Below are positions 36,109 to 44,029 of a stretch of 64,000 bases of DNA, piece after piece. The translations under genes and the position numbers were made by a program. Below the pieces are notes generated by a model. The model ran no database searches and was not told the origin of the DNA. It saw only the letters and a list, made by a program, of their open reading frames with translations. The stretch is from positions 11,190-75,189 of the forward strand of contig JAXEIF010000024.1 of NCBI GenBank assembly GCA_034120015.1, in the 5' to 3' direction. This DNA comes from CALXOJ01 sp034120015 (lineage in GTDB: Bacteria; Spirochaetota; Spirochaetia; JAFGXN01). The stretch's first letter is position 1. Every line of letters starts with the position of its first letter.

Positions 36109-36221
36109 AAAAAAAGGTCGAGGTTGATTTTCAGACGGGATACCACCTACACAAAGCAGTCCGGAATGAAAATCAAACCCCAACCTTCTGTCAGAATAAT
36201 CGTCTTTTCGGAATTTGTCAA
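36109..36221 (-). ncRNA. Promoter-hairpin-terminator element, copy A
   Basis: On the minus strand the order is TTGACA (36216-36221), a 17-bp spacer, TATTCT (36193-36198), then about 78 nt that fold into one long stem of about 20 pairs with a single bulge (GGTTTGATTTTCA pairing with TGAAAATCAACC) closed by an internal region, and a run of seven T residues (36115-36109). This reads as a complete small-RNA transcription unit, or as a transcription attenuator for the flavoprotein gene whose RBS lies directly after the T run. The same element, roughly 80% identical by eye over about 105 bases, recurs at 63766-63877. No known RNA family is recognised. Confidence 0.6.
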
Positions 36222-36312
36222 TATTTTTAATCACAAATCGGACAGGGAGCGGAAACCTCCGATTTACACCAACCCCGCCCGTACGGCAAACGGGTTAATT
36301 TTTGATTTTCGG

Positions 36313-36342
36313 TTGACAAACAAAATGTTTGCGGAGTATAAT
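36313..36342 (+). promoter_or_regulatory. Promoter of tRNA-Gly, probably also of the conjugation operon
   Basis: TTGACA (36313-36318), 18-bp spacer, TATAAT (36337-36342), about 20 bases before the tRNA. No second promoter is seen in the 34 bases between the tRNA and virB11, and no terminator follows the tRNA. Confidence 0.75.
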
Positions 36343-36361
36343 AAACCGTTCAATCAATAAT

Positions 36362-36433
36362 GTGGCTGTCGTATAGCGGCTATTACCCGAGCTTCCCAAG
36401 CTCGTGACGGGGGTTCGACTCCCCTCAGCCGCT
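36362..36433 (+). tRNA. tRNA-Gly (anticodon CCC)
   Basis: The acceptor stem GTGGCTG pairs with CAGCCGC (one G-U). The anticodon stem CGAGC / GCTCG encloses TTCCCAA, giving anticodon CCC. The T arm is CGGGG-GTTCGACT-CCCC type. CCA is not encoded. The gene marks the left border of the conjugative element and its 3' end is a plausible integration site. The gap 36097-36467 contains copy A of the repeat element, this tRNA and its promoter. Confidence 0.93.
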
Positions 36434-36467
36434 TCCTGAAAATGTTTTGGTTTTCGCCCGGAGAACC

Positions 36468-37397
36468 ATGGAACAGGATCAGGAAATTCTTGAAACTCAA
36501 TTAGAACCGATTCTTAAGTATTTCGATGATGAAACAGTCATCGAAATTATGCTCAAAGCCGACGGATCGGTTATCGTCGAAAGCTTCAAAAACGGAATGC
36601 ATGTCGTTCCGGAACGCATCGAAGAACCTCAAAAAGAAATCATTGCCCGTATCCTCGCCCATCAGGAAGAGAAAAAAATACTCTTTCAAAATTACTCCAT
36701 GGGTGCCAAATTTCACGGCTGCCGTGTTCATCTGATTACTCCTCCGGTCAGTCCGGACGGAACCGTCATCAATTTCCGTATTCCTCCCCGTCTCAATCCG
36801 ACTCTCGACGATTATGTCGCCAACGGCCTGCTCGTACCCGAACAGGCCGAATACCTCCGTGAAATCGTTGCCGCCCGAAAAAATATCGTTATCTGTGGCG
36901 GTACCGGAAGCGGAAAAACAACACTCCTGCGGGCGCTCCTGCTGCTCATCCCCGACGATTGCGAACGCCATATTTATGTTGTCGAAGACAACCAGGAAAT
37001 CAATTTAAAACACATCCGAAACAAAACCCAAATCAAAACAATCGATCAAATCTACACCTATCAACAGGCCGTCCGTGACGCATTGCGTATGCGTCCGGAC
37101 TCTATCATTTTCGGAGAGCTGCGTGACGGATCGGCTTATGATCTGCTGAAAGCCTGGAACACCGGCCACTCCGGCGGATTCTGTACCATCCACGCCAATT
37201 CCGCAACGGAAGCTATCGACCGCCTTGTGCAGCTGGCAGAGGAATCGGTCATGAACGCTTCGAAACAAATGATTGTATCCGCTATTGATCTCATTATTTA
37301 CATGGAAAAATCCAAAGGCAAATTTTCCGTGAAAGAGATTATCGAGCCGATATCCTGGGACGGCACATCCGTCTCGGTAAAAAAAATAAGGGGATGA
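36468..37397 (+). CDS. virB11: VirB11/TrbB conjugation ATPase
   Basis: 309 residues from the ATG at 36468, which has GGAG seven bases upstream. An in-frame TTG at 36447 lacks a site. Walker A is CGGTGSGKTTLL near residue 143, with the VirB11 hallmarks VVEDNQEINL, the Asp box around MRPDSIIFGELR, and the His box HSGGFCTIHANSA near residue 240. It forms a cytoplasmic hexamer that powers pilus assembly and DNA transfer. It opens the operon only 34 bases after tRNA-Gly. Confidence 0.93.
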   Translation: MEQDQEILETQLEPILKYFDDETVIEIMLKADGSVIVESFKNGMHVVPERIEEPQKEIIARILAHQEEKKILFQNYSMGAKFHGCRVHLITPPVSPDGTVINFRIPPRLNPTLDDYVANGLLVPEQAEYLREIVAARKNIVICGGTGSGKTTLLRALLLLIPDDCERHIYVVEDNQEINLKHIRNKTQIKTIDQIYTYQQAVRDALRMRPDSIIFGELRDGSAYDLLKAWNTGHSGGFCTIHANSATEAIDRLVQLAEESVMNASKQMIVSAIDLIIYMEKSKGKFSVKEIIEPISWDGTSVSVKKIRG

Positions 37398-37400
37398 AAA

Positions 37401-37730
37401 ATGAAAAAACAGAAACTTTCCAAACAGCAAAAAAAATCTTTTATTGCTCTCAAGCGGTTCTGCAAAGAATTCCACGTCGGAATCTATGTAGATTATCTCA
37501 ATGCCAGAGAAGACCTGTATTTAAGACAATGGCTCTACCGGCATTTTAAGCGCTTGAAAATGCTCGATCTTTTCTCCAACTACAATCTGATCGAATTCCG
37601 GCAATTCAAAAAATCGGTTCTTCCGCCCGAAGCCGCATATGAACAGGCTCAATGTTTCCTTGACAGCGTGGAAGCAAGCCTGAACGCATATGATTACATT
37701 CAACGACAGGAGGAAAAACCAATGGGATGA
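37401..37730 (+). CDS. Small basic protein in the conjugation operon, unknown
   Basis: 109 residues, highly basic at the N-terminus (MKKQKLSKQQKKSF) and helix-rich, with no signal peptide or membrane segment. It starts three bases after virB11 and overlaps the pilin gene by four bases, a position not occupied in the standard trb or virB gene order. No family is recognised. It may be an accessory or regulatory protein of the secretion system. Confidence 0.8.
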   Translation: MKKQKLSKQQKKSFIALKRFCKEFHVGIYVDYLNAREDLYLRQWLYRHFKRLKMLDLFSNYNLIEFRQFKKSVLPPEAAYEQAQCFLDSVEASLNAYDYIQRQEEKPMG

Positions 37731-38056
37731 GAAACGGAATTCAAAAATTGACCGATTTACTGGCACCGAAAAAAGTCTTTGTCTTTTTTCTGCTGATCAC
37801 ATCGGTCGGAGTTTTCGCCCAGTCATCCGGAGATTTACCCTGGGAATCGAGTCTGTCATGGATCATCGATATCATCACCGGTACCACCGGACGCCTTATC
37901 TTCATTGCCCTAATCGCGATTCTGGCCATAACCATGGCCGTAGTCGGAGGACAGGGTGTAAAGGAAAGGGTGTTTTGGGTTGTTGTCGGTGGCGGCGTTC
38001 TTTTCGGCGCCACCCAGATTGCCGGAGCCCTTTTTAAAGCAGCCGGCGGAAACTGA
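37727..38056 (+). CDS. virB2: VirB2/TrbC pilin
   Basis: 109 residues. A hydrophobic N-terminal segment ending in FAQ (about residue 32) is the signal, followed by a short periplasmic loop and two membrane helices (RLIFIALIAILAITMAVVGG and FWVVVGGGVLFGATQIAGAL) in the VirB2/TrbC pattern. It is the major pilus subunit. Gene position between virB11 and virB3 supports this, as in trbB-trbC-trbD. Confidence 0.85.
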   Translation: MRNGIQKLTDLLAPKKVFVFFLLITSVGVFAQSSGDLPWESSLSWIIDIITGTTGRLIFIALIAILAITMAVVGGQGVKERVFWVVVGGGVLFGATQIAGALFKAAGGN

Positions 38057-38081
38057 GCGAAAACTGATTAAGGAGTAACAA

Positions 38082-38327
38082 ATGGACAGATTTCCAATTT
38101 ATAGAGCATTGATTATACCTGACTTAAAAGCCGGCATCCCCGCCTGGCTCTTTTCGATTATCTGGCTCGGCGGCCTTGCTGTCATTATCGGAGCCAGCCA
38201 GTACTATTTTGCGGTGATCTGTCTGTTTGTTCATATTTTGTGCCGGATGCTTGTCCGGTATGTCGACGTCTATTTTTTTGACGTCATTGCAGCGTATCTG
38301 ATCGAAGATCGGGGAGTTCTGAAATAA
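38082..38327 (+). CDS. virB3: VirB3/TrbD inner-membrane protein
   Basis: 81 residues with a short N-terminal segment (FPIYRALIIPDL) and two close membrane helices, the typical VirB3/TrbD build. It has an AAGGAG site. The stop overlaps the virB4 start (TAATG), consistent with VirB3 functioning together with VirB4. Confidence 0.85.
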   Translation: MDRFPIYRALIIPDLKAGIPAWLFSIIWLGGLAVIIGASQYYFAVICLFVHILCRMLVRYVDVYFFDVIAAYLIEDRGVLK

Positions 38328-40633
38328 TGTTTCTGTTTGACGAAAACAAAAACGAAAATTCCAGCTATGCGGATTACATTCCGTATTACCTCATGGTCAA
38401 TCCTCATACCGTGCTCAATAAGAATATGTTTTTAATGTCCTGCTTTCAGTATGTTGGATTCGATCTCGATTTGCTTTCCATCGAAGATCAGACGATCATT
38501 GCCTCCCGCATCAATAACGTAATCCGATCCATTCCCGAAAATTTCGGATTGCATTTCGATTCCTGCCGTATCCGGATTACCGGTATTCCGAGAGGAACTT
38601 TTAAACAACCGATTGCCCAGGAATTTGAAGACTTACGACTTGCGGAACTGGAAAGACAACCGCATTATCAATCGTTAAAATATATCTCGATATGGTATCA
38701 ACCCCAGTCCGAAAAAAAAGTCGTCAATAAATTTCTCTTCGGAGAAAATGACGAAAAAAAAGCCCTCGAAAAAGAAATCGATTACTTCTGCAATCAATTC
38801 GAAAGAATTGCTGCCGAATTCTCTATGGCCTTTGAATCGGTCGAAATTCTTGAAAACGAAAATCTGCTGACCTATCTCCATTATACAACCTCGCTTAAAC
38901 AGCAGCCCGTTGCCGTTCCGTCCAACCCGATCGATCTCGATGTGCTGCTTAATTCTGTTGAAATCAATACCGATTACCCGATCCAAATCGGAGACAAATA
39001 TGTCTTAAACTGTTCCCTTAACGACTTCCCGATGGAATCGAAAATGTCGATCTTCCGGGAAATCGAATCCTTGCCGTTTGAGGTTAGAATGGTATCCCGA
39101 TTTATACCATACTCGAAATCCGAAGCCCTTTCTTTTGTTAAGAAAAAAAGGAAAATCTACCTCGGAAAACAAAAAGGACTCGGTGCCATGCTGGCCGAAA
39201 AAATGGGCGGTGATGTCACACTCAACACAGAGGAAGTTGCCAATTACGAAGCAACGGAAGAAGTTCTCGGACTGATGGGAAACGACACGACCCGTTTCGG
39301 CCACTTAACGACAACCTTTCACGTTTTCGGAGAAAACTTCGAAAACGTCCAAAACAATTTTAAACTGCTGCAAAAAACAATCACGGCCGCCGGATTTACC
39401 GCCAAAGAAGAATATTTCTATGCATTCCAGGCATGGTTGTCAGCTATACCGGGATCGTATTCCGCCAACAAACGTAAAGCCTTTTTATCCGGAATCAACC
39501 TGTCTCACATTGTATCTGCCCATTCTTCCTGGCTCGGAAATTACACCAATGACCATCTTGCCGAAATTACCGGTTGTCAACAGCCTCACATGGTATGCGT
39601 CTCGAACGATCTGTCGACCTTTTATTTAAATCTCAACGTCGGCGACGTCGGCCATACTTTCATCTGTGGCGGTACCGGAAGCGGAAAATCGACATTGCTG
39701 ACAGCCCTCGAAATTCAATGGCTGAGATATCCAAAATCTCAGGTGGTCATTTTTGATATTGACCGCTCAAGCTACAACCTGACCCGGAAAGTCGGAGGCC
39801 TCTATTACGAACCGGCAATGGATGAAGACGAAGCCGAAGGATACATCCAGTTTCAACCGCTCAACATTACAACCGATGAAGTCGAACTCAGTTATGCTTA
39901 TAATTGGATTAAGGATCTGCTGGCCGTCAACAACTACCGGCCGACCGCTCAGGAAGAAAAAGAAATCCATGCCGCATTACAGACATTCTCCCGAATCGCC
40001 CGACCGGAACTGAAAACAATCTCCGGATTGGAAGCCTTAATTCAGGTACAAAGCATAAAAGACATTTTAAAAAAGTATACCAAAAAAGGTCAATACGGCT
40101 ATATCTTTGACGGCAATAAAGACACCATGAAAGATTCTTTCTGGCTGATGATCGAAATGCGTAAAGTCCTGGCCAAAAAGGATGATGTTATCATTCCGGT
40201 TCTCAATTACCTATTTTTTCAGATCGACCGGAAACTGAAAGTCGGGGGAGATCCGACACTGATCATTATCGATGAAGCCTGGAGCTTTTTTAAAAACCCG
40301 ATCTTTTCGGCAAAAATTTCGGACTGGCTGAAAACCCTCCGGAAGAAAAATGCCTACGTTGTCATCTGTACCCAGGAAATCAACGACGTCAGCCGCAATG
40401 CAGATATGGAGGCCGTTGTCCTCAACTCCTGCCTCACCAAAATCTATCTGGCCAATAATCAGGCGGAAGAATTGGCCGATTCCTACCGCCGTTTCGGTCT
40501 TAACGACGATGAAATTGCAACGATCGACAGGATGACACCAAAGAGAGAGTATTTGTTCAAAAACGAATACGGTACCCGCATTTTTTCCATGGGTTTAACC
40601 CGGGAAATGCTGGGCATTATCAGAGGAGAGTAA
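38327..40633 (+). CDS. virB4: VirB4/TrbE conjugation ATPase
   Basis: 768 residues, normal for the family. Walker A is CGGTGSGKSTLLTALE near residue 447 and Walker B is TLIIIDEAWSFF near 644, followed by TQEINDVSR and the C-terminal RMTPKREYLFK. The N-terminal 400 residues match the VirB4 N-domain. It is the essential ATPase at the base of the transfer channel, working with VirB11 and VirD4. Confidence 0.94.
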   Translation: MFLFDENKNENSSYADYIPYYLMVNPHTVLNKNMFLMSCFQYVGFDLDLLSIEDQTIIASRINNVIRSIPENFGLHFDSCRIRITGIPRGTFKQPIAQEFEDLRLAELERQPHYQSLKYISIWYQPQSEKKVVNKFLFGENDEKKALEKEIDYFCNQFERIAAEFSMAFESVEILENENLLTYLHYTTSLKQQPVAVPSNPIDLDVLLNSVEINTDYPIQIGDKYVLNCSLNDFPMESKMSIFREIESLPFEVRMVSRFIPYSKSEALSFVKKKRKIYLGKQKGLGAMLAEKMGGDVTLNTEEVANYEATEEVLGLMGNDTTRFGHLTTTFHVFGENFENVQNNFKLLQKTITAAGFTAKEEYFYAFQAWLSAIPGSYSANKRKAFLSGINLSHIVSAHSSWLGNYTNDHLAEITGCQQPHMVCVSNDLSTFYLNLNVGDVGHTFICGGTGSGKSTLLTALEIQWLRYPKSQVVIFDIDRSSYNLTRKVGGLYYEPAMDEDEAEGYIQFQPLNITTDEVELSYAYNWIKDLLAVNNYRPTAQEEKEIHAALQTFSRIARPELKTISGLEALIQVQSIKDILKKYTKKGQYGYIFDGNKDTMKDSFWLMIEMRKVLAKKDDVIIPVLNYLFFQIDRKLKVGGDPTLIIIDEAWSFFKNPIFSAKISDWLKTLRKKNAYVVICTQEINDVSRNADMEAVVLNSCLTKIYLANNQAEELADSYRRFGLNDDEIATIDRMTPKREYLFKNEYGTRIFSMGLTREMLGIIRGE

Positions 40634-40636
40634 ACT

Positions 40637-42064
40637 ATGGGAATGGTTGTAACGCTTATCCAATCCTTTCACGGGTTTTATTACAGCATTGTCTCCATTG
40701 TCTCGGCAACCGCTACCGCCTGCGTCATCCTTGAAATCGCCTATATAGGTATCATGATGGCCATGGGAAAATTTACACAGCCCAACGAAATGATTGTTAA
40801 AATGATTTCGATCGGATTCACGCTGTTTCTCTGTTCTCATCTTTTAACATTCTCCGAAGCTATGAGAGCCTCGCTCGAAACAATCGCCAACAAATTTATC
40901 AGCCAGTCAGTCGGACACACTGTCAGTATATCAATGGAAAATCCCTGGTCTGCCGGATGGACGATGATTAAGAAATTTGTGGCCAACCTGTGGGAAATCA
41001 CAAACAATTACTCTGATCAGTCATTGGCCGATTACGGAACACCGATAGCCAAACTCAATCCCAAATTTCTCGGATTTGCCATTGTCGTCGGAATTGTAAA
41101 GTGGTTTATCCGGATTCTCGGTCTGCTTTTTATACTCGTCATTGTCTATTGTATGATTTTGTATTACATGGCTTTACTTGAATACTATTTTATAGTCCTT
41201 CTTGCTTCCATTTTCCTTGTTTTCAGTCTGTTTCAACATACAAAATTTATCAGCGAAAAATGTATCGCCTCGGTGTTTTCACACCTTGTCAAAGTCGGCG
41301 TTATGAGAATCATCCTCGGCGTCTGCTTTATGATCATTAATATCACGTTGATTAACAAAATCAAAGAAATCCTCGGCAAAGGCAGCGGAACGGCCGTTCT
41401 GGATGGTGCAATCGAGCTCATCCTGGGAATGCTGATTCTCGGAGCAGCTGTTTATTACCTTGTCCAAAACGGCCCGTCACTTGCCAGTGCATTCGTCACC
41501 GGCGGCGTCTCGACAAACGGCCTTAACCTCATGCAGTTCGCCGCCAAAAGTGCCGGTCTTGCCACCGCCGGAGCCATGCTGGCCGCATCCAAAGGTGCCG
41601 CATTGGCAAAATCCGGAGCATCCAATGCCGGTGCTGTTGCCGGTGCCGCTTCGGCCGCCAAAACCGCTTCCGGAGGCAGCAAGGCCGCAGCCATAGGTGC
41701 AGGAGCAAAAGCTGCTTTAGGCGTTGCCGGGAAAGCTGCACTCGGAGCTGCAAATTTGGCATCCGGAGGAACAATCGGCGCCGGTGTTCGTGCTGCCACC
41801 AGAGTCGGATCGTCATTAAATCAATCCTTTAAAACCGGAAAAACAGGCGGAGAAAATAAGTTCGGGGCATCGCTTGGTACGACAGATAAAAAAACAGGTC
41901 AAACTGATTTGTCAAAAAAAGGGCATAAAATGGCCAACACTGCAATCAAAATTAATGAAAACAGAACAGGCCAAACACTTAATGAAGCCGGAAAAAATGC
42001 TTTCCGTCAAAACGTAAAGGAAATGGCACAAAAAGCAAATGAAGAACTCGGAGCAAAAAAATGA
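40637..42064 (+). CDS. virB6: VirB6/TrbL polytopic membrane protein
   Basis: 475 residues. An N-terminal hydrophobic region, a long periplasmic loop (about 70-150) and four or five membrane helices (about 150-290) precede a soluble tail of low complexity, rich in Ala, Gly, Ser and Lys (about 310-400). Such Ala/Gly tails are typical of TrbL. The protein lines the inner-membrane part of the channel. It overlaps the relaxase gene by four bases (ATGA). Confidence 0.88.
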   Translation: MGMVVTLIQSFHGFYYSIVSIVSATATACVILEIAYIGIMMAMGKFTQPNEMIVKMISIGFTLFLCSHLLTFSEAMRASLETIANKFISQSVGHTVSISMENPWSAGWTMIKKFVANLWEITNNYSDQSLADYGTPIAKLNPKFLGFAIVVGIVKWFIRILGLLFILVIVYCMILYYMALLEYYFIVLLASIFLVFSLFQHTKFISEKCIASVFSHLVKVGVMRIILGVCFMIINITLINKIKEILGKGSGTAVLDGAIELILGMLILGAAVYYLVQNGPSLASAFVTGGVSTNGLNLMQFAAKSAGLATAGAMLAASKGAALAKSGASNAGAVAGAASAAKTASGGSKAAAIGAGAKAALGVAGKAALGAANLASGGTIGAGVRAATRVGSSLNQSFKTGKTGGENKFGASLGTTDKKTGQTDLSKKGHKMANTAIKINENRTGQTLNEAGKNAFRQNVKEMAQKANEELGAKK

Positions 42065-43089
42065 CAAATCCTTTTGACCTTAAAGATATTGACATCTTCT
42101 CTGTTCGGTGCCGTCGGGTTCCCCTTTCCCGGCGAAACCGAACTTTTTACGATTTCCGGTTAAAAGAAAAACCGCTAAAGCAATATAAACCCAACACTCA
42201 GTATAACTGTGTTGTCAAAGTCTCGTATACCTCACCCAAAAATCTGGGCTCTCATCTCTCATACATCATGAGAGAAGGGGCAGGCAAAGACAACACCAAA
42301 GCGATCCTTTTCGATGAAAACGATACGTATGCCAAAGCCGGAAACTACACAAAATCCAACCGCCTGCCCGGAGAAAAAAGAATCTTCAAATTAATTATCA
42401 CCCCCGAATCCGGTTGTTCAATTCACGACATGCACGCATTTGCCAAAAGAGTTATGCGTAAAGTCGAAAATGAACAGGGACAAAGATTAAACTGGGTGGC
42501 TGCCGCACATTACAACACCGGCAATCCTCATATCCATATCGTAGTCAGAGGCATCGATAAAGACGGCCGGGACGTCCGCCTTAAAAAACAACTGATCCGA
42601 TCCGGAATCCGCAACATTGCGAAAAATGATATTGCCGTCAATTACGGAGAAAAATCATTCTTCCAGGCGCATTCCGATGAATTAAAACAAACACACAGCC
42701 CCAACATTACCAAATTCGACAGAGCCATAGCCAAAAAAATCGAAAACCGGCCGCAGCATTTCGGATACGTCTCTTATCTTCCGGATAATGAAATGGAATA
42801 CAGCCGGCTTCTTTACCTCGAAAAACTCGGTTATGCCAAAAAAACATTTGTCAGCGGATACAACTTTGCCCAAAAGGGATTTTTGGTCAAGCAAAACTTT
42901 TTCGAAAAAATACAAACCCGGCAAATCGACAGAGATATCCTTAAAACGACTTACCGGAAAAAAGAACCGGAAAAAGAAAAACAGACACCGGCTGTCACAC
43001 GCTCTGTTCCGGTTCAAAAACCGCAGCAATCGCAGAAGAATGTTTTCGAACAACGAAACCGCAGAAAATTAAGAATGATGGGACAATAA
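42061..43089 (+). CDS. Relaxase / mobilisation nuclease, MOBP type
   Basis: 342 residues. The histidine metal motif is NPHIHIVVRG near residue 160, preceded by WVAAAHYNTG, i.e. the HxD/N...HxH relaxase motif III. A likely catalytic Tyr lies in the N-terminal region (YNCVVKVSYTSPKNLGSHLSYI). It resembles the VirD2-like relaxases with DUF3363. It would nick the element at oriT and lead the strand into the recipient. The tail is basic and Gln/Pro-rich. Unusually, it sits in the middle of the secretion operon between virB6 and a BECR-like gene. No oriT was identified. Confidence 0.87.
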   Translation: MTNPFDLKDIDIFSVRCRRVPLSRRNRTFYDFRLKEKPLKQYKPNTQYNCVVKVSYTSPKNLGSHLSYIMREGAGKDNTKAILFDENDTYAKAGNYTKSNRLPGEKRIFKLIITPESGCSIHDMHAFAKRVMRKVENEQGQRLNWVAAAHYNTGNPHIHIVVRGIDKDGRDVRLKKQLIRSGIRNIAKNDIAVNYGEKSFFQAHSDELKQTHSPNITKFDRAIAKKIENRPQHFGYVSYLPDNEMEYSRLLYLEKLGYAKKTFVSGYNFAQKGFLVKQNFFEKIQTRQIDRDILKTTYRKKEPEKEKQTPAVTRSVPVQKPQQSQKNVFEQRNRRKLRMMGQ

Positions 43090-43092
43090 AAG

Positions 43093-44001
43093 ATGAGAGA
43101 ATTTTTTAATGAAAAAACTCAAAAAAGAATCGATTCTCTGTTATCCGAAATCAATCAGACAAATGATGAATTTTCCCAACTGAAAAAAGCCCTGGCTGTC
43201 GGTTTATACCGGACCGCAGAACCGCTGCACATTGCCAACTTAACACCGGAATTATGGTCGCAATATTTTCCCGATGGTACCGTTCAATCTCCGATTGAAT
43301 CCGTAAAAATGGGGAAAAATCAGTTTGCAAAACTGGATCAACCCGATCGAAATCATCTTTTAGACGGATTACATGAAACTTTACTTCGTCCATCTATGAT
43401 TTTAAACACTACCAGTTTCGATAAAACGGAAAATAAATGGAAACCCATTCATATATATGCGAAATCATTTTATCATGAAAGTTCCGATAACGATAAAGTC
43501 ATTCAGTCTGTTATTATTTTCCGGGATTCAAGTAACGTTTCCGTCAGTACTCACAGCAAAGATCTTGAACGTATTTTCAAATTTTTCAAAGACCCTCAGG
43601 AACTTATATACATGGACAAAGGGCTTGAACAGAAAACATCGCTTGCATTACAACAGTCCGGCTGCTCTGTTGATTTAAAGCATATCAATACACGCCCCAT
43701 CAACCTGGCTTATGACGAAAAAAATCTTTTAATAGAACACTCTTTCGGGGAAAAAACAAAGACGGCCGGGATAAATCCCGACCGAATGACTCCACTCGAT
43801 CATACGAAAGGGGGGAGCCGTGCGGGCCTCATGGAACAACGTTCCAAAGACTTGCCTATATTTTATAAGAATCCTGATATTTTGTCAAGCGAAAAATCCG
43901 ACTCAGGCAAAAATCCGTTAGACCGTTTTTTGGAAGAAAAAGGTTTGAAAAACACACAGCAGGAAATAAAAGAAAGCAAAAATAAAGGATTTGAATTATA
44001 G
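43093..44001 (+). CDS. MuF-C / PBECR-like nuclease-domain protein with in-frame structured insert
   Basis: 302 residues. The segment around residues 50-160 (LTPELWSQYFPDG, then QPDRNHLLDGLHETLLRPSMIL, then SVIIFRDSSNVSVST) resembles the C-terminal BECR-fold nuclease region of phage MuF and polyvalent conjugative proteins, which are carried into recipients. Residues about 219-254 are encoded by a GC-rich, hairpin-dense stretch (43751-43853) that on the opposite strand has promoter and terminator signals. Nuclease activity is an inference from the fold resemblance. The gene starts three bases after the relaxase gene, so it could be co-transferred with it. Confidence 0.6.
   Translation: MREFFNEKTQKRIDSLLSEINQTNDEFSQLKKALAVGLYRTAEPLHIANLTPELWSQYFPDGTVQSPIESVKMGKNQFAKLDQPDRNHLLDGLHETLLRPSMILNTTSFDKTENKWKPIHIYAKSFYHESSDNDKVIQSVIIFRDSSNVSVSTHSKDLERIFKFFKDPQELIYMDKGLEQKTSLALQQSGCSVDLKHINTRPINLAYDEKNLLIEHSFGEKTKTAGINPDRMTPLDHTKGGSRAGLMEQRSKDLPIFYKNPDILSSEKSDSGKNPLDRFLEEKGLKNTQQEIKESKNKGFEL
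43751..43888 (-). ncRNA. Antisense promoter-structured RNA-terminator unit inside the PBECR-like gene
   Basis: Minus strand: TTGACA (43883-43888), 17-bp spacer, TAAAAT (43860-43865), then about 100 nt containing a GGAAC-GTT-GTTCC hairpin (43833-43845), a GGCTCC / GGAGTC stem with a long loop (43787-43818), and a last hairpin CGGTCGGGAT / ATCCCGGCCG (43763-43784) followed by a T-rich run ending in six T residues (43756-43751). The architecture equals that of the 36.1 and 63.8 kb elements, but the sequence differs. GC content is locally higher than in the rest of the gene. No known RNA family is recognised. Confidence 0.5.
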
Positions 44002-44029
44002 AGAAAATCAAAAGAAAAAGGAGAAACAA

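Noticed and set aside
36109..36221. Integron attC site
   Set aside because: Considered because of the imperfect palindrome and because integrons are known from spirochaetes, but the GTTRRRY / RYYYAAC core pair is absent and no integron integrase or cassette array is visible.
36109..36221. Remnant of a polyvalent-protein gene (plus-strand peptide similar to copy B)
   Set aside because: The similarity stops at the element borders. No flanking polyvalent-protein sequence is present, so a mobile or RNA element explains it better than gene decay, though this is not proven.
43763..43784. Hairpin as a terminator of the plus-strand gene
   Set aside because: It lies in the middle of an open reading frame and has no T run on the plus strand. 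The T run is on the minus strand.
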